DNA of 40,010 nucleotides from Vicinamibacteria bacterium (GTDB taxonomy: Bacteria > Acidobacteriota > Vicinamibacteria > Vicinamibacterales > UBA8438): positions 1 through 40,010 of the forward strand of contig JAJEEA010000379.1 of assembly GCA_022821235.1 (NCBI GenBank). Reading direction: 5' to 3'. Below, one piece after another: positions 7,435 through 16,345 of this stretch. How positions within the stretch are numbered: position 1 is the first letter of the stretch; the number at the start of each line of letters is the position of its first letter. A model generated the notes under the pieces. The model saw only the letters and a program-made list of their open reading frames with translations, did not search any database and was not told the origin of the DNA. The translations under genes were made by a program, and so were the position numbers.

Positions 7435-8727
7435 ATGAGCATCTCGTTGTCGAGAGCCTTGGTCCGGGGCGTCGCGATGTCGGCGTTCGTGGCGGCGAGT
7501 CCGATCCAGGCCGCCGCGAACGAAGGCGGGGCGGTGCCCGAGCACCCCACGTTCACCCGCGACGTGCTGCCCATCCTGCAGCGGTCCTGCCAGACGTGCC
7601 ACCGGCCCGACATGTTCACGCCGATGTCGCTGCTGACCTACGAGGAGGTGCGGCCGTGGGCGCGCTCGATCAGGCAGCGGGTCGAGGAGCGCGTCATGCC
7701 CCCGTGGTTCGCGGACCGGACGGTGGGCCGGTACCGCGACGACCCGTCGCTGAGCGAGGCGCAGATCGCCATCATCGCGCGGTGGGTCGAGCAGGGCGCC
7801 CCCCGCGGGAACCCCGCCGACGCCCCGCCGCCGGTCGAGTGGCCGGCCGTCGACACCTGGTACCACGGCGAGGAGCCGGACCTGGTGGTGACCAGCCCGC
7901 CGGTCGTGGTGCCGCCCAACTCGACCGAGACCTACCCCGAGCCGGAGATGTCGACCGGACTCACCGAGGACCGCTACATCAAGTGGATCCAGGTCATGCC
8001 GGGCGAGTCGCGCGTGGTCCACCACGTGCTCGTCTACGCGGTGCGCGACGCGGAGGACGAAGCGGCGGACGGCGGGGCGCCGAGCGGGGTCCGCCAGTTG
8101 CTCGCCAACCGCGCGCGCGGCGACTTCGTCGGCGACTACTTCGAGGACGGCTACGCGCGGCTGCTGCGCAAGGACGACCGCATCCGGCTGCAGCTCCACT
8201 ACCTGCCGGACGACGAGCGGAGCTTCACCGACCAGACGAGCGTGGGCATCAAGCTCTACCCGGCGGGCTACGAGCCGGAGTACGTGGTGAGGACGAGGGC
8301 GGTCTCGAACGCGGCCGACCTCATCATTCCGCCGGGCGCGCCGAACGTGCGCAGCGACGCCTACTTCACGCTGCCCGAGGCGACCCGCATCATCAGCTTC
8401 CAGCCGCACATGCACTACCGGGGCAGGGCGATGACCCTGGAGGCGATACGGCCCGGCAGCGCGACCCCCGAGCTGCTGAGCGACGTCGACCGGTTCGCGT
8501 GGGACTGGCAGCCGACCTACGTGTACGAGACGCCGCTGACGCTGCCGCCGGGCACCGTCATGCACGTCACCGCGTACCACGACAACTCGGCCGCCAACCG
8601 GGTCAACCCCGATCCGGACGCCGCGGTCGGCTGGGGCCAGCGGACCATCGACGAGATGAACATCGGCTGGCTCGACTACTTCCACATCTCGGAGGAGGAG
8701 TACGCCGAGCTGCAGGCGGAGGAGTAG
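7435..8727 (+). CDS. Secreted c-type haem protein fused to a type II copper (ascorbate-dependent) monooxygenase fold
   Basis: 430 residues. Signal peptide to about residue 27; then a cytochrome-c-like domain with one haem site C52-Q-T-C55-H56 and the MPPW block (residue 88) typical of this family. The C-terminal half resembles the PHM/PNGase F beta-sandwich: H196-H197 in VVHHVLVY, H255 in LQLHYLP and H325-M-H327 in FQPHMHYRG, which are the expected copper ligands. Such proteins are periplasmic oxidoreductases; the substrate is unknown. It ends 4 bp before the small secreted partner gene, and the same two-gene unit recurs at 28572-31072. The start at 7435 has a GGAG stretch upstream (around 7424) and the array of hairpin repeats directly before it. 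Confidence 0.85.
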   Translation: MSISLSRALVRGVAMSAFVAASPIQAAANEGGAVPEHPTFTRDVLPILQRSCQTCHRPDMFTPMSLLTYEEVRPWARSIRQRVEERVMPPWFADRTVGRYRDDPSLSEAQIAIIARWVEQGAPRGNPADAPPPVEWPAVDTWYHGEEPDLVVTSPPVVVPPNSTETYPEPEMSTGLTEDRYIKWIQVMPGESRVVHHVLVYAVRDAEDEAADGGAPSGVRQLLANRARGDFVGDYFEDGYARLLRKDDRIRLQLHYLPDDERSFTDQTSVGIKLYPAGYEPEYVVRTRAVSNAADLIIPPGAPNVRSDAYFTLPEATRIISFQPHMHYRGRAMTLEAIRPGSATPELLSDVDRFAWDWQPTYVYETPLTLPPGTVMHVTAYHDNSAANRVNPDPDAAVGWGQRTIDEMNIGWLDYFHISEEEYAELQAEE

Positions 8728-8731
8728 CCGC

Positions 8732-9223
8732 ATGCGCCGGGCCGCCGTCGTTCTCGCGCTGGCGGGCGCCGCCGTCGTTCTCGCGCTGGCGGGCGCCGCG
8801 GCCGCGTCCGCCGCCCGGGCCCAGCCCCGGCACCCCGTCTACCTGATCTACGACGGCTTCATCGTGAACGCCGACGGATCGCGGACGCTGGCCTTCGGCT
8901 ACCACAACGTGAACCACGTCGACGTGACCGTCGCCGGCGACGACAACGCTTTCCTCGCCGGCGCGGCCGACCGCAGTCAGCCCACGGTCTTCCGGCCGGG
9001 GCGGCACCGGTTCGCCTGCGTCATGGTCGTGCCGGACGGCGTCGACGCCCGGCTGCAGTGGCGGGTGCGCTTCGCCGGTCACACGTCCACGACGACCCCC
9101 CGCATGCTGGATCCTCTGTACGCACTCGAGGAAGCGAGCGCGTTGCGGGCGGTCGAGGGCATCGACGTCGATGGGGCGCCCCCGGGAACCTGCCTGGAGC
9201 GGGATACCGAGGGAGAACCGTAG
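8732..9223 (+). CDS. Small secreted protein, partner of the haem/copper protein
   Basis: 163 residues. The signal peptide holds a perfect 27-bp tandem duplication (8741-8794), giving AAVVLALAG twice. The mature part begins HPVYLIYDGFIVNADGSRTLAFGYHNVNH and has a predicted beta-rich pattern (DVTVAGDDNAF, QPTVFRPGRHRFACVMVVP). The same layout, with the Y-DGF-x-NADGS, GYxNxN and N-F-x(8)-QPT-F-PGR-x-F blocks, appears in the first half of the product of the gene at 30014, also directly downstream of a haem/copper protein gene. That conserved pairing suggests the two work together in the periplasm. The start lies 4 bp after the upstream stop with GGAGGAG inside that gene's end. No named family recognised. 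Confidence 0.8.
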   Translation: MRRAAVVLALAGAAVVLALAGAAAASAARAQPRHPVYLIYDGFIVNADGSRTLAFGYHNVNHVDVTVAGDDNAFLAGAADRSQPTVFRPGRHRFACVMVVPDGVDARLQWRVRFAGHTSTTTPRMLDPLYALEEASALRAVEGIDVDGAPPGTCLERDTEGEP

Positions 9224-9594
9224 CCGACCCGGGAACAGCGGGCCCGCGCCGAGAACCTAAGCGCAATGCGGCCCCCGGGCGTCTACAATGCAGCGGGCTT
9301 CCGCACGGGCTCCCCTGCGGCCGACGATTCTTCCGTCCTGATCGTGAAGCGACGAGACGGCCGAGCCCATCGAGGTCGGAGGCTGCCTGAACGGCGAGTT
9401 TCTTCGGTCGAAGGAGGACGCATGAATCGGTACTGCGGTGGGTCGGGCGTCGGGGAAACGGCGCTCTGCGTCTTCGCGCTGCCCGCCAGGCGCCTGCGCC
9501 GTGGAACGGCGCGGACTCCAGCAGGATCGGTTGGGCGCCAAGCGGAACCGTCAGGCGACCATTGGCGGGCTGGCGTCGTCGAGCCGGCGGAGCG
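9224..9594. other. Intergenic region with small ORF and one hairpin repeat
   Basis: 371 bp. TACAAT (9284-9289) is a good -10 element, but the sequence 17 nt upstream is a poor -35. A short hairpin CTTC-GGTC-GAAG lies just before a strong SD (AAGGAGG) and ATG at 9422, the start of a 58-residue ORF that contains one hairpin repeat copy and whose stop overlaps the start of the next gene. Confidence 0.5.
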
Positions 9595-9598
9595 ATGA
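9422..9598 (+). CDS. Small ORF (possible leader peptide) translationally coupled to the DUF5916 gene
   Basis: 58 codons plus stop, MNRYCGGSG start. It has the best Shine-Dalgarno of the region (AAGGAGG, 5-6 nt from ATG) and its TGA overlaps the next ATG as ATGA. Its second half is encoded by a copy of the hairpin repeat (9488-9573), so the protein is unlikely to have a conserved function. It may be a leader ORF or the relic of an older gene start that a repeat insertion displaced. No homology recognised. Confidence 0.35.
   Translation: MNRYCGGSGVGETALCVFALPARRLRRGTARTPAGSVGRQAEPSGDHWRAGVVEPAER
9488..9573 (+). repeat. Single copy of the hairpin repeat
   Basis: The segment aligns with the units at 7170-7417: GCCGTGGAACGGCGCGGACTCC (hairpin part, loop base changed) followed by CGGTTGGGCGCC, GCGGAACCGTCAGGCGACC and GGCGGGC. 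Same orientation relative to the downstream gene as the array at 7170. Confidence 0.75.
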
Positions 9599-11964
9599 AC
9601 GCCCGGTCGATGGCGCGGCTCGCCGCGCTCGTGACGTGCGCCCTGCTCCTCGCGACGACGCCACGCGCGGCGGCCGCGCAGCAGCAGGCCCTCGCCCCGG
9701 AGACCGGCGCGGGACCCGTCATCGACGGCCCCCCCGCCCCGGTCCCGCCGGTAACCATCACCCGCGACGCGGCCGGCGGGGCGACCGTCCGCGCGGTCCG
9801 CCTCGATCAGCCCCTGCTGCTCGACGGCGTGCTCGACGAGCTCGCCTACGAGACGACCGAGCCCTTCGGCGGCTTCATCCAGCAGGCCCCCGACGAGGGG
9901 GCGCCGGCCACGGAGCCGACCGAGAACTGGATCTTCTTCGACGACGAGTCGATCTACGTCGGGGCCCGCGTGTACGAGTCGGTTCCGGAGTCGGCGTGGG
10001 TCGCCAACGAGATGCAGCGCGACTCGTTCCAGCTCATCAACAACGACGGGTACATCGTCGTCTTCGACACCTTCTACGACCGCCGGAACGGCTTCTCGTT
10101 CCGGGTCAACCCCATCGGGGGGTTCAGCGACCAGCAGATCACCGACGAGGGCAACCCCAACCCCGACTGGAACCCGGTGTGGGACGTGCGCACCGGCCGC
10201 TTCGACGGCGGCTGGACGGTCGAGATGGAGGTGCCCTTCCAGTCGCTCCGCTTCCGGCCGGGGGCGAACCAGGTGTGGGGCATCCAGATCGGCCGCGACA
10301 TCCGGTCGAACTACGAGGAGGCCTACCTCACGGCGGTGCCCATCTCGGCCGGCCCGGGGCAGTTCCGCCTGTCGGTGGCCGGCACCCTCGTGGGCCTCGA
10401 GGTGCCCGCGGACAGCCGCACGTTCGAGGTCAAGCCCTACGCCATCGGCTCCGTCAACACCGACCGGACCGTCGCGCCGCCGATCTCGAACGCCGGTGAC
10501 GGGAACGGCGGCGTCGACCTCAAGTACGGGCTGACCGAGAACCTGACCGCCGACTTCACCCTCAACACCGACTTCGCGCAGGTCGAGGTGGACGAGCAGC
10601 AGATCAACCTGACCCGGTTCAGCCTCTTCTTCCCCGAGAAGCGCGAGTTCTTCCTGGAGAGCCAGGGCATCTTCGACTTCGCGCGGGTGGCCGGCTTCGG
10701 CGGCTTCGGCGGGTCGGCGCGGGGGAACCTCAACGCGGCGCCGGGGGTCTTCCCGCCCGGCGACGCGCCGACCCTCTTCTTCAGCCGCCGCATCGGCCTC
10801 GACGCGACGGGGCGGACCGTGCCCATCCTCGGCGGCGGACGGCTGACCGGCAAGGTGGGCGACTTCAGCGTCGGGGCCATCAACATCCAGACCGACGACG
10901 TGTCCACCGGCGCCGCGTCGCCCGCCGGCGCCGCCGGCACGAACTTCAGCGTGCTCCGCATCAAGCGCGACATCCTGCGCCGGAGCCGCGTCGGCGCGAT
11001 GTTCACCAACCGGTCGGTCTCGCTGAACGGCGACGGCGCGAACCAGGCCGTCGGCCTCGACGGGTCGTTCTCGTTCTACGACAACGTCAACCTCTACGGC
11101 TACTACGCCCAGACGAGGACGCCGGGCCTCGAGGGCGACGACGAGAGCTACCAGGCCGCGTTCTCGTACGAGGGCGACCTCTACGGCCTCCTCGTCGACC
11201 ACCTGCAGGTCGGCGGGAACTTCAACCCCGAGATCGGCTTCATGCGCCGCCACGACTTCCGGCGCAGCTACGTCCACGCGCAGTTCAGCCCGCGGCCCGA
11301 GGGCATCGAGGCGGTGCGGCAGTTCACGTGGGCCGGCAGCCTCGACTACATCACGAACGGGGCCGGGCAAATCGAGACCCGCATCCTGTCGGGGCGTTTC
11401 CAGACCTCGTTCGAGAACAGCGACAGCCTGAGCGCGGACATCCAGCAGGACTACGAGCTGCTGACCGACCCCTTCGAGCTCGCCGGCGCGATGACCCTGC
11501 CCGTCGGCGGCTACGAGTTCACCGACTTCCAGGTGTCGTACCGCATGGGGCCGCAGCGCCGGGTGGCGGGCAACCTGTGGGTCCAGCACGGCGAGTTCTT
11601 CGACGGCGACATCACCGCCGTCGGCTACTCGCGGGGCCGCATCGAGGTGACGCGGCAGTTCGCGGTCGAGCCGAGCGTCTCGCTCAACCGCATCACCCTG
11701 CCGCAGGGCGCGTTCACGGCCCGGGTGACCACGACGCGGCTCACCTACACCTTCACGCCGCGCATGTTCGCGAGCGCCCTGCTGCAGCACAACTCGGTCG
11801 ACAACGTGCTGAGCACCAACGTGCGACTTCGCTGGGAGTACCAGCCGGGCAGCGAGCTGTTCGTGGTGTACAACGACCAGCGCGACACCTGGCTCGACCG
11901 CGGCTTCCCCATGCTCGAGAACCGCGCCTTCGTGGTGAAGGTCACCCGCCAGTTCCGCTTCTGA
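9595..11964 (+). CDS. DUF5916 family protein: CBM9-like domain plus outer-membrane-type beta-barrel
   Basis: 789 residues. Signal peptide (hydrophobic residues 8-22, ending AAAAQQ). A carbohydrate-binding family 9-like beta-sandwich follows (about residues 60-260: VRLDQPLLLDGVLDELAY, NWIFFDDESIYVGARVYES, WTVEMEVPFQSLRF), then the DUF5916 region (KYGLTENLTADFTLNTDFAQVEVDE, FFPEKREFFLES, FFSRRIGL) and many amphipathic strands, ending in KVTRQFRF with a C-terminal Phe, as in outer-membrane barrels. Known homologues are widespread in Acidobacteriota and Bacteroidota; a transport or binding role at the outer membrane is presumed. The start at 9595 follows GGCGGAG and overlaps the stop of the small ORF at 9422; an earlier in-frame ATG (9562) lies inside the hairpin repeat and was not used. 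Confidence 0.88.
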   Translation: MNARSMARLAALVTCALLLATTPRAAAAQQQALAPETGAGPVIDGPPAPVPPVTITRDAAGGATVRAVRLDQPLLLDGVLDELAYETTEPFGGFIQQAPDEGAPATEPTENWIFFDDESIYVGARVYESVPESAWVANEMQRDSFQLINNDGYIVVFDTFYDRRNGFSFRVNPIGGFSDQQITDEGNPNPDWNPVWDVRTGRFDGGWTVEMEVPFQSLRFRPGANQVWGIQIGRDIRSNYEEAYLTAVPISAGPGQFRLSVAGTLVGLEVPADSRTFEVKPYAIGSVNTDRTVAPPISNAGDGNGGVDLKYGLTENLTADFTLNTDFAQVEVDEQQINLTRFSLFFPEKREFFLESQGIFDFARVAGFGGFGGSARGNLNAAPGVFPPGDAPTLFFSRRIGLDATGRTVPILGGGRLTGKVGDFSVGAINIQTDDVSTGAASPAGAAGTNFSVLRIKRDILRRSRVGAMFTNRSVSLNGDGANQAVGLDGSFSFYDNVNLYGYYAQTRTPGLEGDDESYQAAFSYEGDLYGLLVDHLQVGGNFNPEIGFMRRHDFRRSYVHAQFSPRPEGIEAVRQFTWAGSLDYITNGAGQIETRILSGRFQTSFENSDSLSADIQQDYELLTDPFELAGAMTLPVGGYEFTDFQVSYRMGPQRRVAGNLWVQHGEFFDGDITAVGYSRGRIEVTRQFAVEPSVSLNRITLPQGAFTARVTTTRLTYTFTPRMFASALLQHNSVDNVLSTNVRLRWEYQPGSELFVVYNDQRDTWLDRGFPMLENRAFVVKVTRQFRF

Positions 11965-12060
11965 GCCGACACCGTCCGGATGCACTCCGCGCCGAAGGCG
12001 TCTCCGCTGTCGGGGCGGGCAGGGGGGGCGCGGCGACAGACCCCGTTGCGCGAGGTCCAC

Positions 12061-13581
12061 GTGAACGTTCGCCTGACGACGCTTCTCCACGACATCCTGA
12101 CCAGCCGGGTCTACGACGTCGCCCGCGAGACCCCCCTCGATTCCGCGGCGGCGCTGTCGAGCCGCCTCGGCAACGCGGTGCTGCTCAAGCGCGAGGACCT
12201 GCAGCCGGTGTTCAGCTTCAAGCTGCGCGGCGCGTACAACAAGATCGCCCATCTCGACGAGGCCGAGCGCGCGCGCGGCATCATCACCGCCAGCGCCGGC
12301 AACCACTCGCAGGGCGTCGCCTACTCGGCGCGGAAGCTGGGGCTGCGCGCCACCATCGTCATGCCCGAGACGACCCCCCGCATCAAGGTCGACGCGGTGC
12401 GCGCGCTCGGCGCCGAGGTCGTGCTGCGCGGCGACAGCTACCCCGAGGCGCAGGCCCACTGCGACGGACTGGCGGCGGAGACCGGCACGACCTTCATCCA
12501 TCCCTTCGACGACCCCCTCGTGATCGCGGGCCAGGGGACGATAGGGGCCGAGATGCTGCGGCACACGCGCCGCCCCGCCGCCGTCTTCGTGCCCGTCGGG
12601 GGCGGCGGGCTGATCGCGGGAATCGCCGGCTACGTCAAGTCGCTGCAGCCCGACGTGCGGGTCGTCGGCGTCGAGCCGTTCGAGGCCGACGCCATGTACC
12701 GGGCCCTCGGCGAGGGCCGGCGCGTGGAGCTCGACCACGTGGGCATCTTCGCCGACGGCGTCGCGGTGCGGCGGGTCGGCGCCCTGCCGTTCGCCATCGC
12801 GAAGGACACGGTGGACGAGATCGTGCGGGTCAGCAACGACGAGACGTGCGCGGCGATCAAGGACATCTTCGACGACACGCGCACGGTGATGGAGCCGGCC
12901 GGCGCGCTCGCGGTGGCGGGGCTCAAGCGGTGGGTGGCCCGGGAGGGCGCGCGCGGCCGGACGCTGGTGGCCGTCGCCAGCGGCGCCAACATCAACTTCG
13001 ACCGCCTGCGCTTCGTGGCCGAGCGCACCGAGGTCGGCGAGGCGCGCGAGGCGCTGCTGGCGGTGACGATTCCCGAACGGCGGGGCGCGTTCCGCGAGTT
13101 CTGCGCCACCATCGGCCGGCGCGTCGTCACCGAGTTCAACTACCGCCTCAGCGACCGGCAGATCGCGCACATCTTCGTGGGGCTGGCCGTCCAGTCGCGC
13201 CGCGACGCCAGCGAGGTGGCGCGCCTGCTCTCGGCCCGGTGCTACGAGGTCGAGGACCTCACCGACAACGAGATGGCGAAGCTCCACGTCCGCCACATGG
13301 TGGGGGGCCGCGCCTCGGCAGTGCACGACGAACGGCTGTGCCGGTTCGAGTTCCCGGAGCGGCCGGGCGCCCTCATCGACTTTCTCGACAAGCTGGCCAA
13401 CCGGTGGAACATCAGCCTGTTCCACTACCGCAACCACGGCGCCGACTTCGGCCGGGTGCTGGCCGGGCTCGAGGTGCCCGACGCGGAGGCGCCCGACTTC
13501 CGGGCGTTTCTCGAAGCGCTCGGCTATGCCTATACCGTCGAGGCCGACAATCCGGCGTACACGTTCTTCCTGCAGCACTGA
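12061..13581 (+). CDS. ilvA: Threonine ammonia-lyase, biosynthetic (threonine deaminase)
   Basis: 506 residues. Converts L-threonine to 2-oxobutanoate and ammonia, the first step of isoleucine synthesis; cytoplasmic PLP enzyme. Seen: SFKLRGAYN with the PLP lysine K54, ASAGNHSQG, the phosphate-binding GGGG at 180-183, and SGANINFDRLR at the end of the catalytic domain. Two ACT-like regulatory regions follow (EALLAVTIPERRGAFREFC, then LCRFEFPERPGALIDFLDKL with WNISLFHYRNHGADFGRVL), the arrangement of the isoleucine-inhibited long form; overall length matches E. coli IlvA (514). No ATG fits; GTG 12061 has GAGG five bases upstream and puts the N terminus where homologues start. An upstream ATG (11980) would add 27 unconserved residues. 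No ilv neighbours are present, so it appears to be an orphan locus. Confidence 0.95.
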   Translation: MNVRLTTLLHDILTSRVYDVARETPLDSAAALSSRLGNAVLLKREDLQPVFSFKLRGAYNKIAHLDEAERARGIITASAGNHSQGVAYSARKLGLRATIVMPETTPRIKVDAVRALGAEVVLRGDSYPEAQAHCDGLAAETGTTFIHPFDDPLVIAGQGTIGAEMLRHTRRPAAVFVPVGGGGLIAGIAGYVKSLQPDVRVVGVEPFEADAMYRALGEGRRVELDHVGIFADGVAVRRVGALPFAIAKDTVDEIVRVSNDETCAAIKDIFDDTRTVMEPAGALAVAGLKRWVAREGARGRTLVAVASGANINFDRLRFVAERTEVGEAREALLAVTIPERRGAFREFCATIGRRVVTEFNYRLSDRQIAHIFVGLAVQSRRDASEVARLLSARCYEVEDLTDNEMAKLHVRHMVGGRASAVHDERLCRFEFPERPGALIDFLDKLANRWNISLFHYRNHGADFGRVLAGLEVPDAEAPDFRAFLEALGYAYTVEADNPAYTFFLQH

Positions 13582-13605
13582 GCGGGCGCGAGGCGACACG
13601 GTGAC

Positions 13606-13619
13606 CTCCAAGTTTGGAG
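13606..13619. promoter_or_regulatory. Short dyad upstream of the amidase gene
   Basis: CTCCAA-GT-TTGGAG, 56 bp before the amidase start and directly after GTGAC (a weak -35-like stretch). The form resembles MerR-type operators sitting in a promoter spacer, but no matching -10 at 19-20 nt was found, so the role is uncertain. Confidence 0.25.
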
Positions 13620-13675
13620 ATCGACGCGGGCATGGCACAAGATGAAACCGCATCGGCAGATCTCAGGAGCATACG

Positions 13676-15982
13676 ATGACAACGCTGTCGGGCCCGAGAC
13701 ATGACATCGGTCGAATTGTCGCTTCGAACCTGGCGCTCGGCTGCGCGTGGATGATGGGCGCGGTCGCCGCATCCGCGCAGGGCGCCTTTCAGGTCGAGGA
13801 AGCCACCATCGGCGACATTCATCGCGCGATCCGCGGGGGCGAGACGACCTGCGTGCAGGTGGTGGAGGCCTACGTCGAGCGCGCGAGGGCCTACAACGGC
13901 GCCTGCACGCAGCTCGTCACCGCCGACGGCGCACCGGTCGCGCCGGGCCCGGGCGCCGTGCGGGCCGGCGCCCCCATCGAGTTCCCCGCCGCCACCGTGC
14001 CGGTGCGCGAGATTCTGCCCGACTACGACGACTACCGGGGGCGGCCGATCGAGTTCGGCCGGATGGAGCCCACGCGGTCCGACCCGGCCGTGCAGCAGCA
14101 GTACGGCATGGTCGCGGGCATGGCGGACGCGGGCCAGCTCAACGCGCTGAGCACGCTCAACCTGCGCGGCGAGCGCTCGGTGACCTGCCAGGCCGGGTGC
14201 GACGCGCACCCGTCCGACGGTGCGCTGCCCGCGCACTGCCCCGCCGCGTGCGAGGCGTTCCGGCGGCAGCCCGACGCGCTCGAGCGGGCGGCCGAGCTCG
14301 ACGCCTTGTACGGTGCGAATCCCGATCTCGATAGGATGCCGATGTACTGCGCGGCGATCTCGTTCAAGGACGTCTTCGACACCACCGACATGCGTTCGAC
14401 GAGCGGGGCCGACACCGCCTACGCGATGGACGCCGCGCCGCGGGACGCGACGGTCGTGGCCGAGCTGCGCGCCAAGGGCGCCATCGTCTACGCCAAGGCC
14501 AACCTCTCGGAGTACAACGCCGGCGGCGGCGACCCGGGGGGCGCCGTCGCCCGGTCGCGGACGTACGGCGCCGGCGTCGCCCGCAGCAGTTGGGCCGGGC
14601 CGTCGTGCAACGTCTACGACACCGCCCGCGAGCCCGGCGGCTCGAGCTCGGGATCGGCGGTGTCGGTCGGCGCGAACCTCGCCACCTGCTCGATCTGCGA
14701 GGAGACCGGCGGCTCGTGCCGGCAGCCGGCGTGGCGCAACGGCGTCGTCGGCCTCGTGACGACCAAGGGGCTCGTGCCCTACGGCGGGTCGACGGGCGTC
14801 GAGCCCTACCTCGACCGGGGGGGCATCAACTGCCGCACCGTCGAGGACGCGGCCCGGGTGCTCGACGCGCTCGCGAACCCCGACCGCGGCTTCCACGATC
14901 CGCGCGACATCTACGCCGCGCTGCCGCGCGCGCTGGTCCCCGAGGCGCCCTACGCGAGCTTCGTCGTCGACGACGAGGCGGCCCGCGCCCGGCCGCTCGC
15001 CGGGGTGCGCATCGGCGTGGTGCGCGAGTACATGGTGAAGCACACCGCCAACGACGCCGCGGCGAGCGATCTCGTCAACGGGGAGATCCTGCGCGTGCTG
15101 CGCGACGAGCTCGGCGCGGAGATCGTGGAGTCGTCCGACCCGGCGTATCCGGACGACCCGTCGATCCCGAACATGGCGTACGACTTCCACCGTGCGATAG
15201 CCGAGATCCTGCCCGTCCACATGCCGGAGCTCATCCAGGCCAGGAACGCCGACGGCTCGTTCCGGTTCGCGGTGCCGGGTCACGACGTGACCAGCCGCGA
15301 CTATCTCGTGAGGGCGGCCGAGGGCGCCGCGCAGCTGTCGCCCGACCTGAACCTCCGCAGCATCAACCGCTCGCCGCGCACACTGAGCTTCAGCTTCCAC
15401 CTGGCCCAGTACCTGATGCGCCGCGGGGACGCCACCGTCACCGACTGGGCGAGCCTGAACGCGAACTCGAAGTACTACAGCGAGCGCCGCGCGGTGGCGA
15501 TGCGCAACTGGGAGAACGCCCGCGACATCCGCTCGGCCGGCATCACCCGGCGCGTGAGGATGCGCGAGGTCATGCGGCTCGTCCTGCTCAACGTGCTGCA
15601 CCGGAACGACCTCGACGTGCTCGTCAACCCCACGATCACGGTGCCCCCGGTGCGAATCGGTTACGCCGGCGAACCGTCGATCAACGACCGTCCGACCGGC
15701 CGGTTTCCCACGAGCGCGAACCTCGGCATTCCGGAGATAACGGTGCCGGCCGGCTTCAACCGGATCGTCTACGACCCCGAGTACGTGCTGAACGACGACC
15801 GCAACGGCTACGACAACGTCACCGGCAGCCGCCGCACCGAGCTCGACGCCGCGCTCCCCGTCGGCATCTCATTCTGGGCCGGGCCCGGCGACGAGCCCAT
15901 CGTCCTGCGCGTCGCGTCGGCCTACGAGGCGGCCACGAAGCACCGCCGGCCGCCGCCGGACTTCGGCCCGGTCGGCCGATGA
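13676..15982 (+). CDS. Secreted amidase (amidase signature family)
   Basis: 768 residues, long for the family (usually 450-600). Signal peptide around residues 14-34 (NLALGCAWMMGAVAASAQG). The amidase-signature Ser-cisSer-Lys triad is present: K231 in ISFKDVF, the cis-serine in GGSSSGS (321-327), and nucleophile S347 in ETGGSCRQPA. The family hydrolyses carboxamides (and sometimes esters); exact substrate unknown, export implies an external amide. A Cys-rich insert before K231 has CX3C-X12-CX3C (C171, C175, C188, C192), consistent with disulfides in an exported protein. The C-terminal third (LNVLHRNDLDVLVNPTITVPP) is the usual substrate-side region. Start 13676 has AGGAG with a 6-nt spacer. 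Confidence 0.9.
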   Translation: MTTLSGPRHDIGRIVASNLALGCAWMMGAVAASAQGAFQVEEATIGDIHRAIRGGETTCVQVVEAYVERARAYNGACTQLVTADGAPVAPGPGAVRAGAPIEFPAATVPVREILPDYDDYRGRPIEFGRMEPTRSDPAVQQQYGMVAGMADAGQLNALSTLNLRGERSVTCQAGCDAHPSDGALPAHCPAACEAFRRQPDALERAAELDALYGANPDLDRMPMYCAAISFKDVFDTTDMRSTSGADTAYAMDAAPRDATVVAELRAKGAIVYAKANLSEYNAGGGDPGGAVARSRTYGAGVARSSWAGPSCNVYDTAREPGGSSSGSAVSVGANLATCSICEETGGSCRQPAWRNGVVGLVTTKGLVPYGGSTGVEPYLDRGGINCRTVEDAARVLDALANPDRGFHDPRDIYAALPRALVPEAPYASFVVDDEAARARPLAGVRIGVVREYMVKHTANDAAASDLVNGEILRVLRDELGAEIVESSDPAYPDDPSIPNMAYDFHRAIAEILPVHMPELIQARNADGSFRFAVPGHDVTSRDYLVRAAEGAAQLSPDLNLRSINRSPRTLSFSFHLAQYLMRRGDATVTDWASLNANSKYYSERRAVAMRNWENARDIRSAGITRRVRMREVMRLVLLNVLHRNDLDVLVNPTITVPPVRIGYAGEPSINDRPTGRFPTSANLGIPEITVPAGFNRIVYDPEYVLNDDRNGYDNVTGSRRTELDAALPVGISFWAGPGDEPIVLRVASAYEAATKHRRPPPDFGPVGR

Positions 15983-16345
15983 CGCCGGTGCGGGAGGAGT
16001 GCTCCGAGCCGCTGCTCCGAACCGGCAGGCCGACTCATCGGTCGATGCCCCGCCGCCTTCCGTGCCTAGCGCAAAGCGGTGATGCGGCGTGCGCAGAGGC
16101 GCTCCGCCGATGCACGGGCGCCGCCGGCCGACGGACGGTCGCCTGCCGACCGTCGATGCCGTCGGCCCGCAAGGAGGGCGCTCTGCCGGGAACGACCCGA
16201 GGGGCGGCGTGACCCGCCCGCGCGAGGAGGCGCTCCGCCGGGGCCGGGCCGATGGCCGACGTCAGCGACCGCTCCCGTCCATGCGGATCGTGATGATAGG
16301 ATGGCCGGTCTCCGCACCGGACGCACTGCGGAACCGGAGAGTCAG
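15983..16345. other. Intergenic region
   Basis: 363 bp between two plus-strand genes. Open frames run through it because of the high GC content, but none has an RBS or recognisable protein. I see no repeat of the hairpin family, no terminator with a T-run and no convincing promoter. GGAGAG at 16335-16341 serves the next gene. Confidence 0.5.

Noticed and set aside
9283-13653. Very long open frames on the strand opposite to clear genes (also 306-2150, 2258-3790, 17020-21402)
   Set aside because: They are opposite to genes with full domain motifs and signal peptides, show Arg/Ala/Gly/Pro-rich low-complexity translation typical of shadow frames in GC-rich DNA, and have no RBS.
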